The notes: generated by a model not told the origin, from the sequence alone. A stretch of DNA of 50,644 bases from Novipirellula herctigrandis (GCA_007859835.1 SJPJ01000001.1:7342543-7393186), one strand, 5' to 3'. Numbered from the stretch's first letter, positions 1 through 9,860 are shown. Made by a program: numbers and translations.

Positions 1-517
1 TTAGCCCGGATTGGCTCTACACTTGGAGCCGATGGGATCGCCCGGGGAAGCGCACTTGGAGTTTCCACACATGCTCAGGTTCTGGGACTCCGTCGCGTCC
101 GACCGCAACTCGCCGACTGCAGCTCGCCGATAGCGGTGCAGCCGATGTTAACTTTCCCCATAAAGGGACAAGGTCGGCACGCGAAAGTGATGATTTCGGA
201 GCTCATAGCTGGCCTGTGTTGCCCTTCGTATTGGACACTCAGCACGATATTGTTACCTGCGATCGCACCTCCAAGAAAGGCTAAGTAATTGGCGAGATCT
301 TATTCGTAAGAAACCTTCATTCTCTCTTCCAAACCGGTTTTCCCCGGCGCACCCCCATCCCCCTGCTACTCGGCCGGCGGGGGGGCAAGTGATAGTAGCA
401 CCTCAACTGCTTGATGTGACGGAGCATGTTGCGCATGATTGACTTGGAGTCTGCGAACAAATATACATATAGGATCTTTTATCCGTATCTCGTGTTTCGG
501 AAAAACAAGGAAACCCA
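1..517. other. Leading region without a recognised gene
   Basis: No convincing coding region is visible in these 517 bases. There is a G-rich stretch around 371-388. The next gene starts at 518 without a clear Shine-Dalgarno sequence. Any promoter for it should lie here, but I cannot place one. Confidence 0.5.
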
Positions 518-2635
518 ATGTCACTGAAACAGCTGGTCAACAGTCGTATCCGCTCATCACTAAACCAAGTTTCTCGCAGACGCGGTTCGGCTGCTCGATT
601 TCGAAGGCGTTTGCGAATAGAAACAATGGAAAGCCGGCGTTTGCTGGCTGTGGTGATGGTCGACACATTCAGTGATATCGTCGACTCGAATGACGGGGTG
701 ACGAGTCTACGCGAAGCGGTGGTGGTGGCGGAATCTACTCCAGGTAACGACAGGATCATGCTGCCCTCTGGCACGTATGATATCGGGAGTCCGGGGACGC
801 TAGCGATCGATGACGCCAGCGGATCGATTGCGATTCAGGGCATAGGTGGAACGGCGACCATTGACGCGAACGGCAGCTCAAGAGTTATCGAGATTTCTGA
901 TGTTAGTTCGGTCACGATGAAAAAGATCGAAGTCATGGGCGGTTCTTCTGCCGACGGTGGTGGGATTTATAATGAGGGTGATCTGACCCTCATCAATGGG
1001 GCAGTTCGCGAGAGTCATTCCAACGGGCGTGGAGGCTCGATCTACAACACTGGCCAATTGTCGCTTAAGAATTCGTTTGTCGAATCTTACGGAGCAGGGA
1101 TCGATGGAGGAGCGATCTACAACACTGGTCAATTATCGCTGAAAAATTCGGTTGTCCAATCAGACGCAGCAGGGAACGATGGAGGAGCGATTTACAACAC
1201 CGGCCAATTATCGCTGAAAAATTCGGTTATCGAGTCAAGCTTAGCAGGGAACGATGGAGGAGCGATCTACAACACCGGCCAATTGTCGCTAAAGAATTCG
1301 GTTCTCGAATCAAACGAGGCAGGGATCGATGGAGGAGCGATCTACAACACGGGTCAGTTATCCATCGCTGGATCCACGTTCGTCAACAATACCTCGGGTT
1401 CAGCTGCAGGCGCAATCTTCACCGATGGGGAATCGTCAGACACATCGATTAAATCAAGCACATTCGACGGAAACACAACCGAGTATGCTGGCGGCGCCGT
1501 CTTCAGCTTGTACGGGACGCTCGAAATCAAGGATTCGGTGATCCAAAACAATTCGGCCGTTAATGGAAACGGCGGCGGTGTTTTGGTATTGGAGGGCGTT
1601 AGCACGTCGATCAAAGGTACGGTGCTGGAATCGAATTTTGCCGCTGATTCTGGTGGCGCGATCTTGGTTGAAAAAGGGGCAATGGAAATTGAAATAACTG
1701 ATTCAGCATTCAGAAACAACGAGGCAGGTTCTCACGGTGGTGCGGTTGCCGTTCGAACAACTGCATCCGCAGTGATCAAAGACAGTTTGATTGAGCAAAA
1801 CGTTGCCGCCAATAACGGTGGCGGAGTCTACGTCGGAACGAGCAGTATCGTCGCGATCAAGGAAACGAGTTTCACTTACAATCAGGCTAAAAGAGGTGGG
1901 GCGATTGGGGTCGATGGGAGCATTGCTATGGTCGACGACACCACATTGATCGGCAATACCGCTGCAGCTTTGGGCGGTGCGATATGGAGTGTGAAATCAT
2001 CAGTCGATGTCTCTAACGGATTATTTTCTGATAACACGGCGATTGGATCTGCCGGAGGAGCTATTTTCTCCGGCCTCGGCAATTCGCTGGCCGTCACCGG
2101 CACCAACTTTGAGCAAAACACTGCTGCGAAAAACGGTGGCGCGATCATTAGCAACAATAGCGACTTGGAAGTTCGCGATTCCATTTTTGCGGACAATGAT
2201 GCGACCGGCGGTTTTGGCGGCGCCATCGCTATGATTAGGGGCGACAACGTGATCAGCGACTCCACGTTCGTCCGAAATCATGCCTCAGGCAACGGTGGAG
2301 CAGTCGGCTTGATCCTCGGTGGCACGCTCGACCTCTCAGGTAGTCTGTTCGAAGCCAACGAGTCGGGTAAGTACAGTGGTGCCCTTCATAACGAAGGAAT
2401 GACAACCGTCCATTCTTCCTTGTTCCAATCGAACATTGCAACGTTCAATGGTGGGGCGATCTTCAACTCCAAAATCGGTTCGATCGATATTGTTGATTCG
2501 GAATTTGATAGTAACGACAACTTGGGTTCTAGCGACGGTACAGCGATCTACAATCAAATTGGAGGTGTGTTGACCATTGATTCTCTGACCACATTCAGCA
2601 ATCACGATGGCGTGCCCGTTTTCGAGGAAGCCTGA
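518..2635 (+). CDS. Exported beta-helix repeat surface protein, LEPRxLL-like/CSLREA-type N-terminus
   Basis: A 705-residue protein predicted to form a right-handed parallel beta-helix at the cell surface. The N-terminus is basic, with paired arginines at about 20-32, and runs into M-E-S-R-R-L-L-A at about residues 40-47. That resembles the LEPRxLL motif found near the N-terminus of large planctomycete surface proteins. It is followed by a CSLREA-like segment (DSNDGVTSLREAV, about residues 57-69). From about residue 140 to the end there are Pmp-like repeats with recurring GGAI/GGAV and (F)xxN motifs. Five of them (1031-1405) are near-identical 25-residue units. I see no dockerin, PEP-CTERM or autotransporter domain. 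The role is unknown: adhesion or a structural surface protein is plausible. It is separated from its neighbours by long gene-poor DNA. Confidence 0.85.
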   Translation: MSLKQLVNSRIRSSLNQVSRRRGSAARFRRRLRIETMESRRLLAVVMVDTFSDIVDSNDGVTSLREAVVVAESTPGNDRIMLPSGTYDIGSPGTLAIDDASGSIAIQGIGGTATIDANGSSRVIEISDVSSVTMKKIEVMGGSSADGGGIYNEGDLTLINGAVRESHSNGRGGSIYNTGQLSLKNSFVESYGAGIDGGAIYNTGQLSLKNSVVQSDAAGNDGGAIYNTGQLSLKNSVIESSLAGNDGGAIYNTGQLSLKNSVLESNEAGIDGGAIYNTGQLSIAGSTFVNNTSGSAAGAIFTDGESSDTSIKSSTFDGNTTEYAGGAVFSLYGTLEIKDSVIQNNSAVNGNGGGVLVLEGVSTSIKGTVLESNFAADSGGAILVEKGAMEIEITDSAFRNNEAGSHGGAVAVRTTASAVIKDSLIEQNVAANNGGGVYVGTSSIVAIKETSFTYNQAKRGGAIGVDGSIAMVDDTTLIGNTAAALGGAIWSVKSSVDVSNGLFSDNTAIGSAGGAIFSGLGNSLAVTGTNFEQNTAAKNGGAIISNNSDLEVRDSIFADNDATGGFGGAIAMIRGDNVISDSTFVRNHASGNGGAVGLILGGTLDLSGSLFEANESGKYSGALHNEGMTTVHSSLFQSNIATFNGGAIFNSKIGSIDIVDSEFDSNDNLGSSDGTAIYNQIGGVLTIDSLTTFSNHDGVPVFEEA
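1031..1405 (+). repeat. Five tandem 75-bp repeats inside the beta-helix gene
   Basis: Copies begin at 1031, 1106, 1181, 1256 and 1331, exactly 75 bp apart. Each encodes 25 residues starting GG(A/S)IYNTGQLS. Copies 1-4 are near-identical and the fifth diverges in its second half. Variation clusters at the fourth-quarter positions (FVESYG, VVQSDA, VIESSL, VLESNE). This is recent in-frame duplication that can expand or contract without breaking the gene. Confidence 0.93.
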
Positions 2636-3403
2636 TTCGTCCCGGATATGATGGCTTCGTTGTCTCGATGCTTCTGTTTCGAGATCACGCCGCATTTCAA
2701 TCCAACTAAAGAGTCGATTTGCTTCGCCTCTCCCAAAAACCTTATCTGGGGGAAGGCGAGTTGGTCCAGCGACCCAATGGTTCGATACAAAAGGGGGCAA
2801 TCGCGATTGGAAGCCGTGATCCAACGTGGATTGGCAGAACTTTGGATTCTCTGCCTGCTAGTTTTTGCCGACGACTCGCGACTCGGCTTTGTCTGAGATT
2901 CAGAGTCAACCGCGCAGATCCAGTTGCGACTCACCTTCGACACGCAAAACAAATGTAATTCGCCCTTTTGTAACGATCGCCTTTGTTGCTTCCACTTTTG
3001 ATTATTGCAATGTCCGGCTGAAAGTATTGGCTCCGGCCTTTTGTTCGCGGCAAAGATTGCTTTTTGGGTGCAGTTGCATATTTTTACGTTTCGATTGATT
3101 TATCTGATTTTCGAATCAGTTCACTTCGGCGGCTGGGCGAACTCGTCACGCGACAGCTGCAATCGGTGTTCCCGGCGTTTTCACTGGCTTGTTTTTCGGT
3201 CTCTTTGGAGACTGACCCAATAGGTCAGACGCCTACTGTGAAATTTGGCTAATCGCCGAATTTTTGGCACTAAGTTTGGTTTACTTTTAGCAAACCCAAT
3301 GGTGTGAAAATAAGTGACAAATTGACCATTTAGACCCCATTCATGTACAATGTGGGTGCAACGCAAATTTGCGTTAAGTCATTGATTTCAATCTACTTGC
3401 GAT
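2636..3403. other. Gene-poor intergenic region
   Basis: About 770 bases without a coding region I can support. Short open frames exist on both strands, but their translations look random. AT-rich stretches around 2940-3380 could hold promoters. Confidence 0.5.
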
Positions 3404-3492
3404 GCGACTCCAACTTGTCTCAAATGCTGAAAGAGCAGATTGAGGGCCTAGTGAGAGTTGATCCCGTGGTGGTTCGAGTCCTCTCTGTCGCA
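3404..3492 (+). pseudogene. Degenerate tRNA-Leu(GAG)-like sequence
   Basis: The 3' half resembles a class II tRNA-Leu: anticodon loop TTGAGGG (3440-3446, anticodon GAG), 3' anticodon stem CCTAG, a variable arm ending GTTGATCCCG, and the T-loop TTCGAGT (3473-3479). Proposed acceptor strands 3404-3410 and 3485-3491 pair at five of seven positions, and the 89-base length fits tRNA-Leu. However, the 5' anticodon stem keeps only two pairs, the T-stem has a T-T mismatch, and CCA does not follow (ATTG instead). I read it as a decayed tRNA or a recombined tRNA fragment, not a working tRNA. Confidence 0.45.
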
Positions 3493-3514
3493 TTGGGTCT
3501 TATAAGGATTTTGG

Positions 3515-3542
3515 ACACGCTGGTTTAGCAAAACCCTAGTGT
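3515..3542. other. Imperfect hairpin
   Basis: ACAC...GTGT outer arms and GGTTT/AAACC inner arms around AGC can form an interrupted hairpin just downstream of the tRNA-like sequence. It has no T-tract. The function is unknown. Confidence 0.25.
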
Positions 3543-3970
3543 CGCTCCGCACGTAACCTGTTGACGTAGCATTGGATTCGCGTCGCTGGCCTGGACAGGG
3601 CATGTTCTCGACGCTCAGGGTTCCCCTCTCAAGCGAAATAGGCCCTTCATGTCGTCACTGCAGCCAAAGTCCGCAGCCACCCTCCGCATTGGTGACCAAC
3701 GCTTTCAACGCTCGATCGGCACAACGTACCGTCCCTGCTTGCAGTCGGTTGCATCGGCCCAGGCAAGCTTACTCAATTGCTTCGCCTCGCTGTTGCCGTC
3801 ATGATGGACCACTTCTGGTGAACGGTGTAGCAAAGACGCCAAGCTGCAGGCAGGGGCACGACCGCTGTTACGGGCCGAATCCGCTTCGTGAAGTCGGTTT
3901 GCCCAACCACTTCGTTTGCGATTACAATCGTGACCTGTTTTCGGTGAATGACTCGGAAAGAGTAACGGCC

Positions 3971-5074
3971 ATGTTTCTTCGAACAATCATCCTGCCTTTA
4001 ACCTACGGGGCACCTCTGTTTGTCTTGCTGTTGCTCACCGGCGCAACGTGGGCGGCGGACATGCAGACAATTAAACTCGCCCCCAACAAGAAAGGATTCA
4101 TCCTTTTTCCAACGGGCGAACGCTACGTGCCCTGGGGCCACAACTACGGCTCGGTCGACATCCTGGAACGTCTGGCCAAGGACCCTGCCCGTGTTGCGCG
4201 AGACTTCGCCGAGATGAAGGCTGCCGGCACTACCGTTGCTCGGGTGCATCCCGAGATGCCAAAGATCCTCACCGCTCCGGACAAGGCCGATCAGCAGGCA
4301 GTCGACCAACTCAAACAGCTCCTCGAGATCGCCGAGAACTCAGGCATTTATCTCAAGATCACAGGTCTAGCTTGTTACAAGATCGAGAATCGTCTGGCTT
4401 GGTATGATTCGATGGATGAGCATGATCGCTGGAAGACGCAGGCCTTTTTCTGGGAAACGATCGCTCGCGCGTGTGCCGAGAGCCCGGCCGTATTCGCCTA
4501 TGACTTGATCAACGAACCTGCTGCAATCGGCAAGCAAACCGATGGGTGGTATACGGGCAGGATGGGTGATGTCGAATTCTGCCAACGGCTCAGCCTAAAT
4601 TCGGACGATCGAACCGGTCACGATGTCTTCCGCGAGTGGACCAGCCGAATGGTCGCCTCGATCCACAAGCACGACCAGACGCACTTAATCACCATGGGAA
4701 TGCTTCCGTTCCCTGGCGCATACAAGGCGGCTGCCGAACAACTTGATTTTGTTTCACCGCATTTGTATCCCAAGTCAGGCAAGGTTGATGACCAGATCAC
4801 GCTCCTTCAGAAGTTCGACTGGGGGAAGCCCATTGTGATCGGTGAAACCTTTCCCTTGAACTGCGGCCCAGACGACGAGCGAGATTTCCTTCTCAAGAGC
4901 CGCGAGATTGCGCACGGCTGGATCGGACACTGGCCAGATCAATCTCCTGCTGAACTCGCCGAGTTGAAGAAGACCGGTAAGTCCACCATCAAAGACGCAA
5001 TCTGGCTTTCCTGGGTAGACCTCTTCCAAGAGATCGGTCCTCAGATGATCGGCGAAATTTCGAAACAGGAATGA
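3971..5074 (+). CDS. Exported GH5-like glycoside hydrolase
   Basis: A 367-residue (beta/alpha)8-type glycosidase. I chose ATG at 3971 because it opens on a good signal peptide (residues 1-29, ending TWAA). The in-frame upstream extension to 3572 reads as non-protein. Residues 38-60 (NKKGFILFPTGERYVPWGHNYG) are the usual N-terminal strand of cellulase-like GH5 relatives. FAYDLINEPA places the acid/base Glu at E182 after N181, and PIVIGETF places the nucleophile Glu at E292. Retaining hydrolysis of a beta-linked glycan is expected from the family; the substrate is unknown. It sits just upstream of the sulfatase island and could supply backbone cleavage, but it has its own long 5' and 3' intergenic regions. 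Confidence 0.85.
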   Translation: MFLRTIILPLTYGAPLFVLLLLTGATWAADMQTIKLAPNKKGFILFPTGERYVPWGHNYGSVDILERLAKDPARVARDFAEMKAAGTTVARVHPEMPKILTAPDKADQQAVDQLKQLLEIAENSGIYLKITGLACYKIENRLAWYDSMDEHDRWKTQAFFWETIARACAESPAVFAYDLINEPAAIGKQTDGWYTGRMGDVEFCQRLSLNSDDRTGHDVFREWTSRMVASIHKHDQTHLITMGMLPFPGAYKAAAEQLDFVSPHLYPKSGKVDDQITLLQKFDWGKPIVIGETFPLNCGPDDERDFLLKSREIAHGWIGHWPDQSPAELAELKKTGKSTIKDAIWLSWVDLFQEIGPQMIGEISKQE

Positions 5075-5471
5075 TCGCCTAAGGGGCGAGCAGTGTGGAC
5101 AGGACACATCGGACGCCGAATTAATACCGGAGGCAGCTGACGGCAAGACTTCGAAGCCGTTCTCAACGCCGACAAGTATAATTTCGATTTGCGGTCAAGA
5201 ATCATCGTCGACTTGAGAGAGCAGGCTTTGTGCCGAAAGTACCCGAACAATCCGCGGTCGATCAAATACCGGATACAAGAAAGCCGACGGCGAAACGTTT
5301 GAAAACAAAAGGTTCGATCGCTAGATTCTGTGTCCGATGGCCCTATTGAAACGGGGCTCACAGCACACTACCCATTGATGTCGCAATTTGGAATCAGTTT
5401 GACGCACACGACCAATCCCCAGCAGTGACAATCGTTGCTGAAACATGACGCCAATCAAGGAAAATAGCTAA
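5075..5471. other. Intergenic region upstream of the first sulfatase run
   Basis: Nearly 400 bases without a supportable gene. AAGG at about 5457-5460 is a weak ribosome-binding candidate for the sulfatase starting at 5472. It probably holds the promoter of the 5472-9860 run, but no clear promoter hexamers are seen. Confidence 0.4.
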
Positions 5472-6860
5472 ATGATTAACAGGAACATCCGTCTCCTGAT
5501 CCTGGCTCTCAGCATTTTGATCGCTTTGAATTCGGTGATTGCTGCCGACAAGCGAACGGCCGGAACGGAACGTGCGCCGAATATCGTCTTCTTCTTGGCG
5601 GACGATATGGGTTGGACCGACCTGGGCTGTTATGGATCGACATTCTACGAAAGCCCTAACATTGATCAGTTAGCCCGAGATGGCATGCGGTTCACCGACG
5701 CCTACACTGCTGGCACCGTTTGCTCTCCAACTCGCGCCAGCATCATCACTGGCCAGACAACGCCACGGCATGGATGTACGAACTGGGGCGGTGATCTCTC
5801 TGAACCCGAAAAGCATTTCTCTATGGCCAAGGCGTTGAGAGAGGGTGGGTACCAAACTTTCTTTACTGGCAAATGGCATATTGGTGCAACGACACCTAAG
5901 CAGGAAGGTTTCGATACTTTTGAAGAATTGCTGCCTCCACTCAATTTGAAAAACGATCCCAAGAAGACCAGACAGATTACAGGGCACACCCTGGCGTTCT
6001 TGGAACAGCTCGATCCCGAAAAGCCGTTCTTCGCCTACGTCAACTACCATGCCGTACATACAGCGATGAGGGAGCGGGCGGACTTGGTGGCAAAATACAA
6101 AGCCAAGCTTTTGTCCGAGCCACCAAAAAGCCGCGGCCCCCAAGGCTTAGAGAGGGAACGCGACCGCAGTAACAAACAAGTCCAGGACGTTCCAGAGTTC
6201 GCCGCGATGGTCGAGGGCCTCGACACCTCCGTGCGCGAAATCCTCAATGCTGTTTCCACGAGAGGTCTCGACGAAAACACGATCGTGATCTTCAGCTCCG
6301 ACAATGGTGGGCTGTCGACCAAGGGATGCACATCGAATTTGCCGCTACGTGCGGGCAAAGGATGGGCTTACGAAGGCGGGATCCGTGTTCCGCTAATCGT
6401 GAAATGGCCAGGCAAGGTAAAAAAGGGGCAGGTATCGGATGTCCCCGTTATCAGCATGGATTTCTATCCGACTTTGCTCGAAGCCGCTGGGCTTGCCCTT
6501 CGACCCAAAGAACACGTCGATGGCATCAGTTTGTTACAATTACTGAAAGATGGAACGGCTCCCGAGAGGGACACGCTCTACTGGCATTATCCGCACTACC
6601 ATGGAGCCGGATGCATTCCCGTCGGCGCTCTGCGTGAAGGACAGTACAAGCTGGTCCATTGGTTCGGCGAAGACCGCTACGAACTGTACGATCTTTCCAG
6701 CGACATCAGCGAGTTGCATGACATCAGTAAAAAGGAACCAGAACGAGTCGAACGCTTGGCGAAAAAGCTGATAACCTGGCAGCATGGCATTCCCAATATC
6801 AAGTTTGATAATCCCAACTTGCTCGAAAAGAAATCAACGAGCAGGAAAGGTAAAAAGTAG
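5472..6860 (+). CDS. Exported S1-family sulfatase (arylsulfatase A-like)
   Basis: 462 residues, with a signal peptide at about 1-25. It hydrolyses sulfate esters using a formylglycine made from Cys84 in C-S-P-T-R (84-88). The calcium-site Asp pair is D44-D45, the GKWH lysine is K134, H193/H196 lie in NYHAVH, and SSDNGG supplies D277-N278. The full catalytic set therefore looks intact. The C-terminus ends in a short basic tail (KKSTSRKGKK). The next sulfatase starts 10 bp downstream, so they are probably co-transcribed. The substrate is not predictable from these motifs. Confidence 0.95.
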   Translation: MINRNIRLLILALSILIALNSVIAADKRTAGTERAPNIVFFLADDMGWTDLGCYGSTFYESPNIDQLARDGMRFTDAYTAGTVCSPTRASIITGQTTPRHGCTNWGGDLSEPEKHFSMAKALREGGYQTFFTGKWHIGATTPKQEGFDTFEELLPPLNLKNDPKKTRQITGHTLAFLEQLDPEKPFFAYVNYHAVHTAMRERADLVAKYKAKLLSEPPKSRGPQGLERERDRSNKQVQDVPEFAAMVEGLDTSVREILNAVSTRGLDENTIVIFSSDNGGLSTKGCTSNLPLRAGKGWAYEGGIRVPLIVKWPGKVKKGQVSDVPVISMDFYPTLLEAAGLALRPKEHVDGISLLQLLKDGTAPERDTLYWHYPHYHGAGCIPVGALREGQYKLVHWFGEDRYELYDLSSDISELHDISKKEPERVERLAKKLITWQHGIPNIKFDNPNLLEKKSTSRKGKK

Positions 6861-6870
6861 GAAGTGCGAC

Positions 6871-8316
6871 ATGGCGACCACAAATTCTCGAAACGTGAAG
6901 ACAAGAATGATACTCCTGACGATTGCCAGTTCAATAAGAGACCGCGTGAGTACGACGACGCGATTTACACTGCTGCTTGCCTTGTGCTTTTGCCTCGGTG
7001 GGTTTAAAGCCGCAAGCGCTGACGACGGGGCCCGTCCAAACGTGCTGTTCATCGCCGTGGATGACCTGAACGCTTGGGTCACGCATTTAGGCCGCAATCC
7101 ACAGGCGAGAACTCCTAACATCGATCGATTGGCGAAAATGGGGACAACATTCAGTCGCTCGTATTGCGCCGTGCCCGCCTGCAATCCGGCACGAAACGCG
7201 TTGATGACTGGTCAACGTCCCTGGACAACGGCTTGCTATATGAACGGGGACCCATGGAAGAAGCACACCAGTGAGGGATTCGGGCTTAGCAACCAGTTCA
7301 AAAAGGCTGGTTACCACGTCGCCGGAGCAGGAAAAATCTATCACAGCCAAACGTATTTCGAGTCGGAGTGGTCAGAGTACTTGGACCCCAAGAGCTACTC
7401 TTTGAATGGACCAGGTGTAAAGAAGGACGAAGGATACCATGTACCGCTTCCTCATGATCTGAAGGATGACGACCTCGGTGACTGGCATGTGGTCGACTGG
7501 TGCATTGAACAACTGCACAAGCAACGAGACAAGCCGTTGTTTCTGGCGTGTGGTCTGTACAAGCCTCACCTGCCGTTTGCAGTGCCGCGAAAGTACTACG
7601 ACATGTTTCCGCGTGATCAGATTCAGCTGCCGCCACATCGTGAAGATGATCTGGACGATATCCCACCCGCTGGGGTCAAGATGGCCAAGTCGAACGGCGA
7701 CCATGCCAAATTTCTGAAATCCGGTCGCTGGAAAGACGCCATCCAATCCTATCTGGCAACGTGCGCATACACCGACATGAACATTGGCCGGCTATTGGAT
7801 GGGCTTGAAAAAAGCAGCTATGCCGACAACACCATCATTGTACTTTGGGGCGATCACGGATGGTCATTCGGTGAGAAAAGCCATTGGCGCAAGTTTGCAT
7901 TATGGGAAGAGCCAACTCGAGCTCCTTTGATTTGGGTCGCACCCGGCGTCACTCAAGCGGGCACCGTATGTGAGCGAAGTGTCGATTTCATGACGATCTA
8001 CCCTACATTGTGCGAATTGGCGGGCATCGATATACCCTCGCACGTTGAAGGACCCAGCGCCATCACGCTATTGCATGATCCAACAACCGCTTGGAATCAC
8101 CCGGCGATCACCACGCACGGCTACAAAAATCATACCGTGCGAACAGAGACGCATCGGTACATTCAGTACGCCGATGGCAGCGAAGAACTGTACGACCACA
8201 CGAACGATCCGTACGAATGGACGAACATCGCCTCGAAACCTGCCTCGGTGATGGAAATCGAGAAACTCAGGAAGCACTTGCCAACTCGCAATGCCCAGCC
8301 GCGCAAGAAGAAATGA
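6871..8316 (+). CDS. Exported S1-family sulfatase (iduronate-2-sulfatase-like)
   Basis: 481 residues from ATG 6871. An earlier in-frame ATG at 6784 would overlap the previous gene by 77 bases and is less likely. The signal region at about 32-50 ends AASA. The active-site motif is C-N-P-A-R (C104-R108), with the calcium pair at D64-D65. LNAWV at the start and a WGDHGWSFGE segment are typical of the iduronate-2-sulfatase-like branch. The WEEPTRAPLIW segment contributes to the usual substrate pocket. It ends in a basic tail (RNAQPRKKK). It is second of three tandem sulfatases. Iduronate specificity is not proven; many planctomycete members have other substrates. Confidence 0.94.
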   Translation: MATTNSRNVKTRMILLTIASSIRDRVSTTTRFTLLLALCFCLGGFKAASADDGARPNVLFIAVDDLNAWVTHLGRNPQARTPNIDRLAKMGTTFSRSYCAVPACNPARNALMTGQRPWTTACYMNGDPWKKHTSEGFGLSNQFKKAGYHVAGAGKIYHSQTYFESEWSEYLDPKSYSLNGPGVKKDEGYHVPLPHDLKDDDLGDWHVVDWCIEQLHKQRDKPLFLACGLYKPHLPFAVPRKYYDMFPRDQIQLPPHREDDLDDIPPAGVKMAKSNGDHAKFLKSGRWKDAIQSYLATCAYTDMNIGRLLDGLEKSSYADNTIIVLWGDHGWSFGEKSHWRKFALWEEPTRAPLIWVAPGVTQAGTVCERSVDFMTIYPTLCELAGIDIPSHVEGPSAITLLHDPTTAWNHPAITTHGYKNHTVRTETHRYIQYADGSEELYDHTNDPYEWTNIASKPASVMEIEKLRKHLPTRNAQPRKKK

Positions 8317-8374
8317 AGTCAATATTCAGCCTGACCAGGTTTGTTTTGTCATATTGGATGCCGCAATGCCACGA

Positions 8375-8408
8375 CGCTTTGTCGTTCCTTGGCAATCGGC
8401 AAAGCGTA
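8375..8408 (+). terminator. Possible weak terminator hairpin
   Basis: A perfect 8-bp stem ACGCTTTG/CAAAGCGT with an 18-base loop, followed by ACATTTTCTT, lies between two sulfatase genes. The long loop and imperfect T-tract make it a weak candidate. It could attenuate the upstream pair. Confidence 0.3.
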
Positions 8409-8459
8409 CATTTTCTTAATACAAGATTGCGATAACTGACCTACCTGTGGAAGAAAAAC

Positions 8460-9860
8460 ATGACCATAAATCGGCGATTGCTCCAACTATTCATTTTGAT
8501 AATTCTGCCGTTCCCACTCACGGAGAATATTGGTGCGGCTGAGTCCTCCACCCCCAATATCATCTTCATCATGGTCGATGACATGGGGTATCACGACCTG
8601 GGATGTTATGGCAGCAAGACGATTCAGACGCCAAACATTGACCGCCTGGCAGCCGAAGGCATGCGTTTTACAGACTGTTACTCTGGTGACACGGTTTGCG
8701 CGCCAGCCCGCAGCACGTTGATGACAGGCACGCATAAAGGTCACACGCCAGTGCGAAGTAACGGTGGAGGAACTCCTCTGTTCCCAGACGACATAACCGT
8801 AGCTGAGGTCCTTAAGAAGGCTGGTTACACGACAGGTGGCTTCGGCAAATGGGGCCTAGGAAATCAGGGCAAAGATGGAGCTGCCGAACGACAAGGGTTC
8901 GATCATTTCTTTGGCTACTACAACCAGTGGCATGCGCATACTTACTACACGCACCTATTTCGCAACAGCGAAAAAGTTGAGCTACACGGGCGTTATACAC
9001 ATCACGCAATCTTTGATGAAACGATGCAGTTTATCAGGGATCACCACCATAAACCGTTCTTCCTTTACTGCCCCTGGACGCCACCCCATGCGGCGTACGA
9101 GATCCCGGAAGATGAGCCGGCATGGGCTATGTACAAGGACAAGCCTTGGGATCACAACGCCAAAGTTGTCGCGGCGATGGATTCGATGATGGATCGTCAG
9201 ATTGGCGAGATAATGGTGCTACTGAAGGAGTTGAGAATCGACGAGAACACAATCGTGTTCTTTACGTCGGACAATGGTGCCGCGAAACGCTTTGACGGGG
9301 TCCACAATTCATGTGGTGAAATGAAAGGGCAAAAACGTTCGTTGCACGAAGGCGGTATCCGCGTCCCGATGATAGTGCGCTGGCCGGAACATGTCGCTGC
9401 CGGTGCGGTCAGCGATCTGCCCTGGTACTTCCCCGACGTGATGCCAACGCTCTCTGAACTTGCAGGTGTTTCGGATGAAGTCCCCGACGACATTGACGGC
9501 ATTTCGGTTGTACCAACGTTGATCGGACGGGAACAGCAAGAGCAACATGAGTACATGTTTTGGCAAGCGGGTAAGGAACAGGCCGTACGGTCACGACAAT
9601 GGAAGCTGTTGGCAAAAAACGAGACACTCTTTTTGTATGACCTTCACCACGACATCGCGGAGCAAAGAGATTTGAGCGAAAAGCACCCCGAGATTACTGA
9701 GCGACTCAAGCAGATCATGATTGAAGCGTACGATGAACCACGGAGTCAAGAAGGGGACGGCAAATACACCGGGCTTAGCGATGAACAAACGAAAGCAAGG
9801 GGGGCTGCAAAGAAAGCAAAGAAGAAGCCAACGGAAAGGTCCAATGCAGGCCAACCGTGA
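8460..9860 (+). CDS. Exported S1-family sulfatase (arylsulfatase A-like)
   Basis: 466 residues, with a signal peptide at about 1-27. The catalytic Cys80 lies in C-A-P-A-R (80-84) for conversion to formylglycine. Other active-site residues are D40-D41, K130 in FGKWG, H210 in TPPH and D271-N272 in SDNG. The FGYYNQWHAHTYY segment (about 151-163) is typical of arylsulfatase A/GALNS-type planctomycete paralogues. The C-terminal ~30 residues are rich in Lys/Arg (AAKKAKKKPTER). It is last of the first tandem run and separated from its upstream neighbour by 143 bases that hold a weak hairpin. The downstream gene is convergent. Confidence 0.95.
   Translation: MTINRRLLQLFILIILPFPLTENIGAAESSTPNIIFIMVDDMGYHDLGCYGSKTIQTPNIDRLAAEGMRFTDCYSGDTVCAPARSTLMTGTHKGHTPVRSNGGGTPLFPDDITVAEVLKKAGYTTGGFGKWGLGNQGKDGAAERQGFDHFFGYYNQWHAHTYYTHLFRNSEKVELHGRYTHHAIFDETMQFIRDHHHKPFFLYCPWTPPHAAYEIPEDEPAWAMYKDKPWDHNAKVVAAMDSMMDRQIGEIMVLLKELRIDENTIVFFTSDNGAAKRFDGVHNSCGEMKGQKRSLHEGGIRVPMIVRWPEHVAAGAVSDLPWYFPDVMPTLSELAGVSDEVPDDIDGISVVPTLIGREQQEQHEYMFWQAGKEQAVRSRQWKLLAKNETLFLYDLHHDIAEQRDLSEKHPEITERLKQIMIEAYDEPRSQEGDGKYTGLSDEQTKARGAAKKAKKKPTERSNAGQP

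Noticed and set aside
1-145. Short minus-strand frame ending at bases 1-3 with Cys-containing residues
   Set aside because: Too short and open only from a stop at about 146; no domain or start signal. It might be part of an intergenic repeat.
1031-1405. Five direct repeats resembling a CRISPR array
   Set aside because: The repeats are contiguous without unique spacers, keep a 75-bp coding period and lie in frame within a beta-helix protein gene.
3404-3492. Functional tRNA-Leu
   Set aside because: The anticodon stem pairs at only two of five positions, the T-stem has a mismatch, and CCA is absent. It is listed only as a degenerate tRNA-like sequence.
3572-3970. N-terminal extension of the GH5-like gene from TTG 3572
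   Set aside because: The translation has many Arg, Cys, Pro and Ser residues without domain character, and a typical signal peptide begins at ATG 3971.
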